A stretch of 64,000 bases of DNA from Flavobacterium hercynium (lineage in GTDB: Bacteria > Bacteroidota > Bacteroidia > Flavobacteriales > Flavobacteriaceae). A program made the translations under genes and the position numbers. Below are positions 16,538 to 24,795 of the stretch, in pieces. The DNA is taken from NCBI RefSeq assembly GCF_002217285.1, contig NZ_MUGW01000008.1, positions 320,396 to 384,395 on the forward strand, given 5' to 3'. Under the pieces are notes generated by a model that was given only the letters and a program-made list of their open reading frames with translations, did no database searches and was not told the origin of the DNA. Positions within the stretch are counted from its first letter, which is position 1; the number at the start of each line of letters is the position of its first letter.

Positions 16538-16868
16538 GTTTGTCAATATAAATAGTAGATTGCTTAAAATTCTTAAGAGCCAGAGGCTCGGGTATATTGT
16601 AGGGCCGGATTTTAATCCGGTCTCACAAGCAAGTTACAGAAAAAGAGATCCATAGGATCGGTCTATATTCGTCAACATTGCGTAAAAAGATCGGTCGTTC
16701 CTATGGAACTTTAGCTATGATCGTAATTTTAATCAACGTACTAAAATCCGTTGCTACAAAATAGATCGTTCCTACGGAACAAATTTATTATTTTAGAGAG
16801 ATCAGTAAATAATTTACAACAATCGAAATTAATACATAATTATTTTTGATGATCGTGTTCTTTCTTTT
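16538..16868. repeat. Noncoding stretch with four short palindromes
   Basis: No gene is seen in this 330-bp gap between the operon terminator and nadD (which faces it). It holds GAGCC-AGA-GGCTC (16577-16589), CCGGATT-TT-AATCCGG (16605-16620), GTTCC-TAT-GGAAC (16697-16709) and GTTCC-TAC-GGAAC (16768-16780). The last two share the wider context GATCG(GTC)GTTCCTAYGGAAC. Such fragments look like worn copies of dispersed palindromic repeats. Confidence 0.6.
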
Positions 16869-17450
16869 TTACTTTTTATAAAAATTATTGTGATCTATAT
16901 AATCCCAAACCTTAGCAGGTAAAAGCGGTTGAATATTTTTACCCTGTTTAATGCTGTTTCGGATAAAAGTAGATGATATTTCTACAATTGGCGCATCAAT
17001 GATATGCACTTTTGGATGCGATTTCAATTCCAGATTTTCTTCTTCCTCAGAAATACGCGGATAAACATAAATGTCATATTGATCCAGAATAACTTCGTAG
17101 TTTTTCCATTTATGAAGCGTTTTCAGATTGTCTTCACCCATGATTAAGGAAAAAGCGTGCGTTGGATATTTTTCCTGTAAATGAACCAGCGTATTCACCG
17201 TATAATTAGGCTGTGGTAATTTGAATTCGATATCAGAAGGTTTGATTTTTGGATAATCTTCCGTTGCCAAAAACACCATTTCCAAACGTTGATGATCTTC
17301 TAATAAAGTACTTTTCTTTTTTAACGGATTATGAGGCGTAACAACCATCCAGATCTGATCTAAGTCAGCAAACTCAGCCATGTGATTGGCAATAATTAAA
17401 TGACCAACATGAATGGGGTTATACGTTCCGAAATAAAGGCCTATTTTCAT
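16869..17450 (-). CDS. nadD: Nicotinate-nucleotide adenylyltransferase
   Basis: 193 residues with GTYNPIHVGH (8-17, containing the HxGH nucleotide-transfer motif) and the late EISSTFIRNSIKQGK signature. It transfers AMP from ATP to nicotinate mononucleotide, the penultimate step of de novo NAD synthesis, and is a housekeeping gene. It is read in the yicC-gmk-nadD direction common in this group. Its position 386 bp from the NAD/ADP-ribose operon, on the opposite strand and behind that operon's terminator, may be coincidental. Confidence 0.95.
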   Translation of the reverse strand: MKIGLYFGTYNPIHVGHLIIANHMAEFADLDQIWMVVTPHNPLKKKSTLLEDHQRLEMVFLATEDYPKIKPSDIEFKLPQPNYTVNTLVHLQEKYPTHAFSLIMGEDNLKTLHKWKNYEVILDQYDIYVYPRISEEEENLELKSHPKVHIIDAPIVEISSTFIRNSIKQGKNIQPLLPAKVWDYIDHNNFYKK

Positions 17451-17517
17451 TTTTTTAGAACTTAGTTTTTAGTACTTAGATTTTTAGTTCTTAGTACCTA
17501 GTTTTAGTGCTTAGATT
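17451..17517. repeat. Left arm of inverted word repeat flanking the four-helix-bundle gene
   Basis: A run of CTTAG/TTAGTAC words fills the gap after nadD's start. TTTTTAGTACTTAG (17466-17479) and TTAGTACCTAG (17491-17501) are exactly complementary, in the right order, to 17969-17982 and 17955-17965 on the other side of the gene. Confidence 0.8.
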
Positions 17518-17883
17518 TTAGTCTTTTAGATTTTTGCAAAAACTATTTATCATTTTGCTTTCCTCTTCAATTAAGAACATAATCTCATTAAATAGATTCT
17601 TGTCAGTGATAAATTCTAATTCTTTTGCAATAATTAATTGTGTTTCTATCTCATTTAAAGAACCTCTGGAAATATTCAAAAAATGACCAAATGATTTATT
17701 CGTTTGACGTCCAAAACCTTCTGCAATATTAGAAGGAACTGATACGCTTGCTCTTTTTAATTGGCTTGTTAAAGCATATATTTCGTCTTTGGGAAAACTA
17801 TGTGTGAGTTTATAAACTAAAACAACGATTCTAATTCCTTTTTGCCAAATAAGTAAGTCTTTGTATGATTTAATACCAGCCAT
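17518..17883 (-). CDS. Four-helix-bundle protein (23S rRNA intervening-sequence family)
   Basis: 121 residues of the family first found encoded within 23S rRNA intervening sequences: SYKDLLIWQKGIRI, then LTSQLKRASVSVPSNIAEGFGR and a C-terminal ISRGSLNEIETQL helix. Structures of relatives are compact four-helix bundles, often pentameric; the biochemical role is not known. It sits between gmk and nadD, same strand, and is bracketed on both sides by complementary word repeats, so it looks like an insertion into a housekeeping operon rather than an original member. Confidence 0.9.
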   Translation of the reverse strand: MAGIKSYKDLLIWQKGIRIVVLVYKLTHSFPKDEIYALTSQLKRASVSVPSNIAEGFGRQTNKSFGHFLNISRGSLNEIETQLIIAKELEFITDKNLFNEIMFLIEEESKMINSFCKNLKD

Positions 17884-17914
17884 GTAAATTTTGTAATAAG
17901 ATTTTCGATCGAAC

Positions 17915-17985
17915 TAAGAACTAAAACGCTAGATTTAAAACTTAGTACTAAACACTAGGTACTAACTACTAAGTACTAAAAAAAC
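17915..17985. repeat. Right arm of inverted word repeat flanking the four-helix-bundle gene
   Basis: Contains CTAGGTACTAA (17955-17965) and CTAAGTACTAAAAA (17969-17982), complementary to the left arm at 17491-17501 and 17466-17479. The arms could close a stem around the whole four-helix-bundle coding region in the gmk-nadD transcript. Confidence 0.8.
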
Positions 17986-18557
17986 TAATTCGAAACAAAC
18001 TCCTTCACTAACTGATATGCTTCTTCTTTTGCAGTATCTAAATCGTAATTCTTTATGATCGTATCAAATTGTGGCGCGGTGGCTAATTCAACAGAAGCCT
18101 TTGCGATTCGCATGTTGATTTTGTCATCACTTTCAGTTGAGCGCTGTTTTAGTCGGCGTTTTAGTTCGTCAACACTTGGTGGTTTTACAAAAACGGCAAG
18201 CGTTTGTTCCGGAAATTTATGTTTGATACGTAACCCTCCGGCAACGTCAATATCAAAAATAACATTTTTACCTAAAGCCCAGATTCTTTCAATTTCAGAT
18301 TTTAAAGTACCGTAAAAATTATCGCGGTATACTTCTTCCCATTCCAGGAAATCCTCTGCTTTAATATGTTTTTTAAATTCTTCAAGCGAAATAAAATAAT
18401 AATCCTTTCCGTGCTCTTCTTCTCCACGTCGATCGCGCGATGCCGCTGAGATCGAAAATTCTAAATTTAAATCTTCTTTACCAAGTAAGTGTCTTACTAT
18501 AGTTGTCTTACCTGATCCGGAAGGAGCCGAGAAAACAATTAATTTTCCTTTGTTCAT
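17985..18557 (-). CDS. gmk: Guanylate kinase
   Basis: 190 residues, normal length. The P-loop is SAPSGSGKTT (10-19), followed by SRDRRGEEEHGKDYYF (GMP-binding region), WEEVYRDNFYGT and VIFDIDVAGGLRIK. It phosphorylates GMP/dGMP to GDP/dGDP in the cytoplasm. The order yicC, gmk, nadD on the minus strand is a common housekeeping arrangement, interrupted here by small inserted genes on both sides of gmk. Confidence 0.96.
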   Translation of the reverse strand: MNKGKLIVFSAPSGSGKTTIVRHLLGKEDLNLEFSISAASRDRRGEEEHGKDYYFISLEEFKKHIKAEDFLEWEEVYRDNFYGTLKSEIERIWALGKNVIFDIDVAGGLRIKHKFPEQTLAVFVKPPSVDELKRRLKQRSTESDDKINMRIAKASVELATAPQFDTIIKNYDLDTAKEEAYQLVKEFVSN

Positions 18558-18635
18558 TATGTATGCTTTTGGCTTTCGGCAGTACGCTTTAAGCTTTTAA
18601 TTTGTATGTTGTTTAGCGTCAAGTCGCTGGTTTTA

Positions 18636-19016
18636 TTATAGCTTTTTGTAAATTGTTGAACAGCCTTCATCGCAAATTAATTGGTATTCTTTTGTTAAAG
18701 GTGTTAAAGATATTTCTTCCGAATTCCATTTATTGCTCCGACAGAAATAAAAAAATTCTTCATTAGGAAAAACAATATGAAGACTGTCTCCTAACATCTC
18801 ATATTTTCCTTTGTTTTGACGATGATCAATAACTATATTATCTTCTTCAAAAATAATTTCATCTCCATTTTCTATTTTACTATGAATTTTTGTTGCGCCA
18901 TTACTTCCTATTGACTCTATTGCCTTCCATTTTCCAATTATAGTAAATTCTTTTTTGCAGTATACAAAGCTTGTAATAAGAATTATAAGACAAAGTAGGA
19001 GAAGTGTTTTTTTCAT
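18636..19016 (-). CDS. Small exported protein, possible lipocalin-like lipoprotein
   Basis: 126 residues. The N-terminus MKKTLLLLCLIILITSFVYC is a signal sequence; Cys20 could be a lipoprotein cysteine, but FVYC is a poor lipobox. The mature part begins IIGKWKAIES and ends with CDEGCSTIYKKL; an early G-x-W followed by a strand-rich chain resembles the lipocalin-like domains frequent in Bacteroidetes. It starts 15 bp after yicC's stop, inside the yicC-gmk unit. Function unknown. Confidence 0.75.
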   Translation of the reverse strand: MKKTLLLLCLIILITSFVYCKKEFTIIGKWKAIESIGSNGATKIHSKIENGDEIIFEEDNIVIDHRQNKGKYEMLGDSLHIVFPNEEFFYFCRSNKWNSEEISLTPLTKEYQLICDEGCSTIYKKL

Positions 19017-19031
19017 GTTTAAAAATGAAAC

Positions 19032-19892
19032 TTATAAAACATTTAAAACCTGTTCTTTAATCTTTTCTAGTTCATCTTTCATCATAACGACCAATTTCTG
19101 CATTTGAGCGTGATTTGATTTTGACCCCATAGTGTTAATCTCGCGACCCATTTCCTGAGTGATAAAGCCCAGTTTTCGACCATTTGCTTCTTTTCCTTTA
19201 ATGGTTTCCAAGAAATAGTCTAAATGATTCGTTAAACGTACTTTTTCTTCTGTAATATCAAGTTTTTCAAGATAATAAATCAATTCCTGTTCAAAACGAT
19301 TTTCATCTACATTTACTTTTAATTCAGATATGGCTGTTTGTAAGCGGTCTTTTATAGCTTGAACGCGTTCTGGATCAAGAGCCAGTGCATCGTTCATATA
19401 TTGGCGAATGTTTCCAATTCTAAGGTTGAATTCTTTTTCAAGAGATTCACCTTCATCTTTTCTAAAAGTTAAGATGTTTTGCAGCGCTTCCTCGATGATA
19501 ACCTGAATTTGTTCCCAGTCATTTTCATCGATTTCTTCGCGTTCCGTTTTTAAAGTATCTGGCATTCGGATCGCCATTTTCATCAATTCAGTTTCATCAG
19601 CACCAGGATATACTTCTCTAAGTTGCGTGATGTAATTTTTTACGACAGGAACATTTACTTTAGTCGAAGTCTGTTCAGCAGTGCTTTCTATGTAAATCGC
19701 AAAATCAACTTTTCCTCTTTCCAGCTTAGTCGAGATTAGCGTTCTTAAGCCTAGTTCCATTTCACGATAAAGAGAAGGCATTCTTACGTTTAAGTCAAGA
19801 CCTTTACTATTTAAAGATTTTACTTCAACGGTAATTTTTTTTGTAGGCAATTGCAAAGAAGCTTTGCCAAACCCTGTCATAGATTGTATCAT
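19032..19892 (-). CDS. yicC: YicC family endoribonuclease-like protein
   Basis: 286 residues with the hallmark start MIQSMTGFGKAS, then VEVKSLNSKGLDL, and the C-terminal GKEANGRKLGFITQEMGREINTMGSKSN block. E. coli YicC is a ring-shaped endoribonuclease linked to RNA turnover; that activity is transferred here by homology only. It heads the minus-strand unit leading to gmk and nadD. TATCTTTG, reading on the minus strand at 19912-19919, is a fitting -7 element 20 nt upstream of its start. Confidence 0.93.
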   Translation of the reverse strand: MIQSMTGFGKASLQLPTKKITVEVKSLNSKGLDLNVRMPSLYREMELGLRTLISTKLERGKVDFAIYIESTAEQTSTKVNVPVVKNYITQLREVYPGADETELMKMAIRMPDTLKTEREEIDENDWEQIQVIIEEALQNILTFRKDEGESLEKEFNLRIGNIRQYMNDALALDPERVQAIKDRLQTAISELKVNVDENRFEQELIYYLEKLDITEEKVRLTNHLDYFLETIKGKEANGRKLGFITQEMGREINTMGSKSNHAQMQKLVVMMKDELEKIKEQVLNVL

Positions 19893-19911
19893 GTAATTGA
19901 GTATAAAGGCG

Positions 19912-19919
19912 CAAAGATA
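19912..19919 (-). promoter_or_regulatory. Candidate -7 element for yicC
   Basis: On the minus strand this reads TATCTTTG, matching TAnnTTTG, followed by CG. A clear -33 TTTG at the right spacing was not found, so the call rests on the -7 element and its position just before the gene. Confidence 0.4.
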
Positions 19920-19984
19920 CTAAAAAATTCAAAGTGACAGTTTCTAGTTTTTTATAGCCAAAAAATTAATTTTTATTTTTGTTT

Positions 19985-20070
19985 GGGCGTTTTCGCCGCG
20001 GCGAACAAGCTATTCGCTCTCAATCTTTTTTTGAGCAGAAAAAGCTCAAAAAAAGGATTTCCGCTACTAT
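19985..20070. repeat. Dispersed hairpin-rich element between ArsC-like gene and yicC
   Basis: Contains the perfect palindrome TTCGCCGCGGCGAA (19992-20005) and a strong hairpin CTTTTTTTGAGC - AGAAAAA - GCTCAAAAAAAG (20025-20055), followed by GGATTTCCGCTACTATCCC. The text resembles a repeat I associate with Flavobacterium intergenic regions. It is more GC-rich than its surroundings and no coding frame is seen. Confidence 0.6.
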
Positions 20071-20100
20071 CCCTAACGCGAACCCCGGACTCTTCAAATC

Positions 20101-20454
20101 TTATTTTTCTAAAGCTTTCATAACTTGTAGTGTAACAGGTTGTGTGTTTCCGATATAAATTTTTTCATCAATAATAAATACAGGACGACTTAAAAAAGTA
20201 TAATGTTCTAAGATGTATTTTTTATAGTCAGCTTCCGTCAACGATTTGTTTTTTAAATCCATAGACTTGTACAATTGCGCTTTTTTACTGAAAAGAGCTT
20301 CATAACTACCGGAAAGTTTATACATCTCTTCTAGTTCCGCTTCTGTAATCGGATTTTGCTTAATATCGTGAAATACTAAATTATTGTCTTTCGGTAAACT
20401 TTTGATGATTTTTCTGCAAGTATCGCAAGACGCCAGGTAATATATCTTATTCAT
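20101..20454 (-). CDS. ArsC/Spx-family thioredoxin-fold protein
   Basis: 117 residues from the chosen start MNKIYYLASCDTCRK; a further upstream ATG would add 12 residues without family similarity. The CDTC motif (Cys10, Cys13) is the redox site, followed by HDIKQNPITEAELEEM and the cis-proline region SRPVFIIDEK. Such proteins are often labelled arsenate reductase; many act in other thiol reductions, and the usual ArsC pattern is only partly met. A role in arsenate reduction is unproven. Confidence 0.85.
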   Translation of the reverse strand: MNKIYYLASCDTCRKIIKSLPKDNNLVFHDIKQNPITEAELEEMYKLSGSYEALFSKKAQLYKSMDLKNKSLTEADYKKYILEHYTFLSRPVFIIDEKIYIGNTQPVTLQVMKALEK

Positions 20455-20532
20455 TGGTTCTGATTTGTTTGAACTACAAAGAAAATCCATTTGATATAAA
20501 AATTGCTTAATTTTATTAAAAAAATAATAATT

Positions 20533-20988
20533 ATGAGTTCAGTTTTTAAAGTACAGCGTACTATTAGAGAAATCTTTTTAAAGATTTTAGAAAATCATTC
20601 ATTAGAGCAGTTGAATAAAATTCCCGAAGGATTTAGCAATAACATCATTTGGAATGCCGCACATTGTATAGCAGCGCAACAAGCTTTAGTGTATAAACTT
20701 TCAGGTTTGACGCCAATGGTTTCTGAAGACTTTATGAATAAATACAAAAAAGGAACCAAACCCGAAGGTGATGTATCACAAGCAGAAGTAGATGAAGTAA
20801 AAGCATTACTTTCTTCTACTTTGCAGCAAACAGAGCAGGATTATAGCAATTCCGTTTTTACTAATTATATGGCATATACAACAAGCATGGGTAATGAACT
20901 TACCAATGTTGAAGAAGCATTAGATTTTGTCAATTATCATGAAGGCATGCATACCGGAATTGTAATGAGCATTAGAAAGTTTGTTTAA
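20533..20988 (+). CDS. DinB-like (putative metal-dependent) protein
   Basis: 151 residues from MSSVFKVQRT; a start 30 bases earlier would add a lysine/isoleucine-rich tail of low quality. The four-helix layout and the positions of histidines fit the DinB/DfsB fold: IIWNAAHCIAAQQALVYKLSG near residue 38 and the terminal YHEGMHTGIVMSI. The family binds metal through three histidines and includes thiol transferases, but most members in Bacteroidetes have no known activity. It ends at a terminator shared with the converging RlpA-like gene. Confidence 0.82.
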   Translation: MSSVFKVQRTIREIFLKILENHSLEQLNKIPEGFSNNIIWNAAHCIAAQQALVYKLSGLTPMVSEDFMNKYKKGTKPEGDVSQAEVDEVKALLSSTLQQTEQDYSNSVFTNYMAYTTSMGNELTNVEEALDFVNYHEGMHTGIVMSIRKFV

Positions 20989-20996
20989 AAATTAAA

Positions 20997-21021
20997 CCCC
21001 GCAATTGCGGGGTTCTTTTTT
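20997..21021. terminator. Bidirectional terminator between dinB-like and rlpA-like genes
   Basis: CCCCGCAATTGCGGGG (20997-21012) is a perfect 16-nt palindrome, with TTCTTTTTT after it on the plus strand and a short T-rich run on the minus strand. It lies between two converging genes. Confidence 0.88.
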
Positions 21022-21511
21022 ATTCTACAATAGTTTCTATTGTTACTTTCATGGCGCCGGCGCCTTTCTGTTTGGTGATATCCATAAACGCTCGTTTAGA
21101 AAGATCTAATTCGCGTGTTTTTACGAATGGACCACGATCTGTTATTTTTACAATTACAAATTTTCCGTTTGCTTCATTGGTCACTTTGATTCGGGTTCCA
21201 AAAGGAAGCTTTTTGTGTGCTGCGGTATATTTGTTATTGTCGAATCGGCTTCCGTTAGCTGTTTTTCTTCCTGTAAACTTATCAGCGTAGTAAGAGGCGT
21301 GTGCATTCTTTTTGTAAGGTCTTAATTTTAAGCCTTTATCCGTAAAGATTGAATCAGCTACTTTAGGTTGTAAAAGAGATTTATTTTTTACCGTATCCTG
21401 AATGATTTTAGGCGGGTCTATTGCGGGTTTGCTTTGACTTATAACATAAGTAAAAGAACTTAAAAAGGAAATTGCAAGTAGAGAGACTGTAATGTTTTTT
21501 TTAATTCTCAT
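21020..21511 (-). CDS. RlpA-like septal ring / double-psi beta-barrel protein
   Basis: 163 residues. An N-terminal signal (KKNITVSLLAISFLSSFTYVISQ) is followed by a linker and a double-psi beta-barrel with HASYYADKFTGRKTANGSRFD, LPFGTRIKVTNEANGK and VKITDRGPF. RlpA proteins in other bacteria are lipoproteins that cleave or bind peptide-free peptidoglycan at division sites. Here no lipobox is seen and the SPOR domain is missing, so it is a short exported version. It converges on the DinB gene. Confidence 0.88.
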   Translation of the reverse strand: MRIKKNITVSLLAISFLSSFTYVISQSKPAIDPPKIIQDTVKNKSLLQPKVADSIFTDKGLKLRPYKKNAHASYYADKFTGRKTANGSRFDNNKYTAAHKKLPFGTRIKVTNEANGKFVIVKITDRGPFVKTRELDLSKRAFMDITKQKGAGAMKVTIETIVE

Positions 21512-21560
21512 GGGTTATTGTTTTTCAGACTTGGGGAGTTTGTACAAATAATATGCCGAG

Positions 21561-21585
21561 ATAAAAAAAGCCCTTTTAGGGCTTT
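21561..21585 (-). terminator. Terminator after the small membrane protein gene
   Basis: AAAGCCC (21567-21573) pairs with GGGCTTT (21579-21585) around a 5-nt loop. On the minus strand the stem is followed by a run of T residues. It sits just past the stop of the gene ending at 21598. Confidence 0.8.
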
Positions 21586-21597
21586 AATTGATTGGTT

Positions 21598-22020
21598 TTA
21601 CAACCAAAGGTTCCACGGGATTCTACTTAAGATAAGTAATAATCCTAATCCGTAAAAAATAGCAAACGTTTTAAACTTTGCCTGGCTATTGATTAATTTT
21701 TTATGTTTTGACCATCCGATAGTAATCAAAACTATAGCTATAATATTAACAAGAGGGTGTTCTAGAGATGTAAGTCTAAGTGCTGCATTAGACATTTGTC
21801 CAAAAGCATCTTTTCCAAGAGGAGATACAAAGTAAAGGATTAAGCCAACCAATAATTGAGTATGTGTTCCTATTAAAGCAAATAAGGAAATTTTACGGTC
21901 TTTAGCAGTAAATTCTTTTTTTGAAGTTAATCCAATTATGGCATTTACAACCGCAACTACTAAAAGTAATAGTGCTAAATAAGCCCAGCCAGAATGAAAT
22001 TTTTGTAAAAAATGGTACAT
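21598..22020 (-). CDS. Four-helix inner-membrane protein, unknown function
   Basis: 140 residues from MYHFLQKFHSGWAY. A longer frame to 22092 would run through the hairpin terminator of the next gene upstream, so the shorter start is preferred. Four hydrophobic segments are visible (about 10-30, 45-70, 85-105 and 115-138). The protein has histidines in or near helices (HSGW, GTHTQ, EHP) like small cytochrome b-type or heme-related proteins, but no defined family motif is recognised. Conserved in flavobacteria to my recollection; role unknown. Confidence 0.75.
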   Translation of the reverse strand: MYHFLQKFHSGWAYLALLLLVVAVVNAIIGLTSKKEFTAKDRKISLFALIGTHTQLLVGLILYFVSPLGKDAFGQMSNAALRLTSLEHPLVNIIAIVLITIGWSKHKKLINSQAKFKTFAIFYGLGLLLILSRIPWNLWL

Positions 22021-22060
22021 AAATATTGTTTTTGTTAAAACAAATATAACAAAAAAGGGT

Positions 22061-22099
22061 ATAAAAAAAACGACATTAAACTTAAAAGTCAATGTCGTT
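22061..22099 (-). terminator. Terminator after the TonB-dependent receptor gene
   Basis: AACGACATT (22069-22077) pairs with AATGTCGTT (22091-22099) around a 13-nt loop. Reading on the minus strand, eight T residues follow at 22070-22061. It is 23 nt after the receptor stop codon. Confidence 0.82.
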
Positions 22100-22122
22100 T
22101 TTATTATTTATTTTGGTTCTTA

Positions 22123-24795
22123 TTAGAAGTTGTAACGTAAACTAAAGTTCCAAGTTCTACCAAGACCGAAGAAACCGTTGTTTGCAGTATTTACTCCTCT
22201 GTAGTTAACTGAAGTTCCAGTTACTGCAGTGTTAGAAGTTAATTCAGATAAGTATACTTCATCAAATACGTTATTCACGTTTACTCTGAATCCAACTGAA
22301 TCATGTTTTGCTTTTCCAATAAACAATTTATAAGAAACACCAGCATCTAATAAATCGTAGTTTGGTAATTTAATATTACTTTTTACAGCACCAGCATTAG
22401 CATACAATTTGTCATAGTATCTCCAGTCAGAATCTACAGAAAGATTTTTAACGATTTCGTATTTGAAACCTAATCCGTAAGTTACCTGAGCTGCATCACC
22501 AACTTTTCCTCCATCAACATCAACTACTGCTACATCTAAAGTTTGTAAGCTTTCGTCTCTTTTAGTAGTTCTTGATTCACCTTGGTATTCGTAGTTTCCA
22601 ACAGAAACAAATCCAGTTACATCAAGTTTAGCAATTGGTTTTGCTACTAAATCTAATTCAAGACCTTGGTGAAGTTGAGAAACACCTTCGTTAGTTGTAA
22701 AGATTAAATCTCCAGCATTTAAAACTGTGCTTCCAACAATTTGTCCTTGAGTTGCAGTATTACTTGTTGTAGTAACTCTGTCTTTCCAAGAAGTTCTGTA
22801 TGCGTTAAGGCTTGCAGTTATTAATTTAGAAGTAAATGTATAACCAGCTTCTAAACCTAGAATTTTTTCATTCTCAGTAAGTGGGTTAACAGCATTTGTA
22901 AAGTTTAAGTAAACATTGTCATGGTATGGTTGACGGTTGTAGTAACCAGCATTAGCATATATTGCGTGATTTTCAGCAAATTTGTAGCTAGTACCAGCTT
23001 TTACGTTGTAACCAACATTGTTAACTTTGTCAGATTTTTGAAATTCAGATAAATAATCGAATCTATCTGTTCTTTGGTGAGATTGGTTAGAAAGAGATCC
23101 TTGGAAGAAAGCAGAAAAACTTTCTGTAGAATACTCTAATTGGCTAAATACACCTCCGTAAGAGATAGTTTCTCCGTAATCGTAATCAATTCTTTGATCT
23201 TGTCCAAGAGTCTTGAAAGTCGCTGGCCACGGTCTTGCTTTTGCAGATTCTGTAACTGTAGTGCTTGCAGAAGTACCACTTCCTAAGTCATTATTACCTT
23301 TAAGCTCTCTAGTATCTGTCCAGCTTGATAATCCCATAAAGTCAGAAACTTGTCTGAAGTGAGTTCCTTTGTAAGATCTTAAATCTAAACCAACATTTAA
23401 AGATAAATTATCAGTTAATTGATTTTTTAAGTTAGATACAGCACCGTACCAAGCGTGGTTATTTACACTTGATCTAATTACGGCTGCTTGATTTGTACTT
23501 CTTCCATCACCTCTTCCAGCACCGTCAACAATAGCTTGGTTGCTAGCATATAGAGCATCAAAATTTACTTGACCACCAGCTGGAGTAGCTGCTGAAGCTG
23601 GTTTAGTTCCGTAGCTTCCAGTTCCTCCACCACGTCCCCAAGATCCGTAAAGAACTGTAGAAAGTTGTGTTTTGTCGCTGATATCGTAATCCCAGTTTAA
23701 GTTAGCAACTGGTTTGTGGTAATAATTAGTTCTTTCAGATTTGTATTGTCCGTCCTGAGTTCCCCAGTTATTGTTGTATTTTCTTCCGTATTTCAAATAT
23801 GAATCGATCGATTTTGTAAAGTTTTGATCGTGCCATTGTGGAGCTCCTGTTAATAAGAAGTTGAAGCTGTGTTTGTCGTTAGCTTTGTATCCAACTGAAA
23901 TAAAGTAAGTTTGACCTTCACCTTTTGTTCCGTCGTTGTATCCATCACCTTGCCAGTGAGAAAGCATAACGCTTGTTCCCCATCCGCTTTTGCTCATACC
24001 AGTGTTATAAGCTACTGTAGATTTAAAAAAGTTATCGTTAGCAACACCTAAAGAAACAAAACCACCTTCGTTTTTGTCAGTAGCTTTAGTGATAAAGTTT
24101 ACTGTACCTCCAACTGAAGAGATTGCTAATTTAGAAGATCCTAAACCTCTTTGAATTTGAACAGCATTTGCAATGTCAGACATACCAGACCAGTTAGACC
24201 AGTACATTTTACCATCTTCCATACCGTTAATTGGCTGACCGTTTAATAAGAATGCAGTATTGTCCTGAGCGAAACCACGTACTGAAATTCTTGAGTCACC
24301 ATATCCTCCTGCTTGTCCTGCAACATATACAGATGGTGTGTTAACCATAGTTTGTGTGATGTCAGAAGTTCCAATTTTTGCTTGGATTTCTGTAGCTTTA
24401 ATTGTAGAAACAGCGATAGGCGTTTTTCTGTCTTTCGCTAAATCGATAATTCCTTTACCCATAACTACAATCTCTTCTAATGTATTAGAATCTGCGTTTA
24501 GAGCAATTGTTCCTAAATCAATAGTTCCTCCGCTTGTAACAGAAAAAGGAATTGTTTTAGTTTCGTATCCTAAGTACGATACAACAACTTGTCCAGCCAA
24601 TACTGATGTAGAGATAGTGAATTTACCATCAAAATCACTTGACCCAGCGTCAGCTGATCCTTTTACAGCTGCGTTAGCACCTGGTAAAGAATTAGAACCA
24701 TCGGTAATGACACCAATAATTTTACTTTGAGAAAATGCGGTTGAAACTACCATAAATAGCAGTCCCGTGAGTAACCAATTTTTCATTGTCTTCAT
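22123..24795 (-). CDS. TonB-dependent outer-membrane receptor
   Basis: 890 residues. A signal peptide (to about AFSQ, residue 23) is followed by a carboxypeptidase-D-regulatory-like domain (VITDGSNSLPGANAAVKG ... FDGKFTISTS, residues 27-110), a TonB-box-like EEIVVMGKG, a plug domain (RKTPIAVSTIKATEI ... GGTVNFITKA) and a 22-strand barrel ending in aromatic NFSLRYNF. Such receptors import siderophores, vitamins or oligosaccharides using TonB energy. No SusD partner gene is adjacent, which makes a SusC-type sugar system less likely, and nothing nearby identifies the ligand. It is a single-gene transcript with its own terminator. Confidence 0.93.
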   Translation of the reverse strand: MKTMKNWLLTGLLFMVVSTAFSQSKIIGVITDGSNSLPGANAAVKGSADAGSSDFDGKFTISTSVLAGQVVVSYLGYETKTIPFSVTSGGTIDLGTIALNADSNTLEEIVVMGKGIIDLAKDRKTPIAVSTIKATEIQAKIGTSDITQTMVNTPSVYVAGQAGGYGDSRISVRGFAQDNTAFLLNGQPINGMEDGKMYWSNWSGMSDIANAVQIQRGLGSSKLAISSVGGTVNFITKATDKNEGGFVSLGVANDNFFKSTVAYNTGMSKSGWGTSVMLSHWQGDGYNDGTKGEGQTYFISVGYKANDKHSFNFLLTGAPQWHDQNFTKSIDSYLKYGRKYNNNWGTQDGQYKSERTNYYHKPVANLNWDYDISDKTQLSTVLYGSWGRGGGTGSYGTKPASAATPAGGQVNFDALYASNQAIVDGAGRGDGRSTNQAAVIRSSVNNHAWYGAVSNLKNQLTDNLSLNVGLDLRSYKGTHFRQVSDFMGLSSWTDTRELKGNNDLGSGTSASTTVTESAKARPWPATFKTLGQDQRIDYDYGETISYGGVFSQLEYSTESFSAFFQGSLSNQSHQRTDRFDYLSEFQKSDKVNNVGYNVKAGTSYKFAENHAIYANAGYYNRQPYHDNVYLNFTNAVNPLTENEKILGLEAGYTFTSKLITASLNAYRTSWKDRVTTTSNTATQGQIVGSTVLNAGDLIFTTNEGVSQLHQGLELDLVAKPIAKLDVTGFVSVGNYEYQGESRTTKRDESLQTLDVAVVDVDGGKVGDAAQVTYGLGFKYEIVKNLSVDSDWRYYDKLYANAGAVKSNIKLPNYDLLDAGVSYKLFIGKAKHDSVGFRVNVNNVFDEVYLSELTSNTAVTGTSVNYRGVNTANNGFFGLGRTWNFSLRYNF

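Noticed and set aside
16869..17450. nadD as part of the NAD/ADP-ribose operon
   Set aside because: Opposite strand, separated by a strong terminator and a repeat-bearing gap; it belongs with gmk and yicC.
17518..17883. An rRNA intervening sequence
   Set aside because: The family is right but there is no rRNA here; it is a protein gene in an mRNA context.
21998..22092. Longer form of the small membrane protein starting at 22092
   Set aside because: It would begin inside the hairpin terminator of the receptor gene; the ATG at 22020 is a better start.
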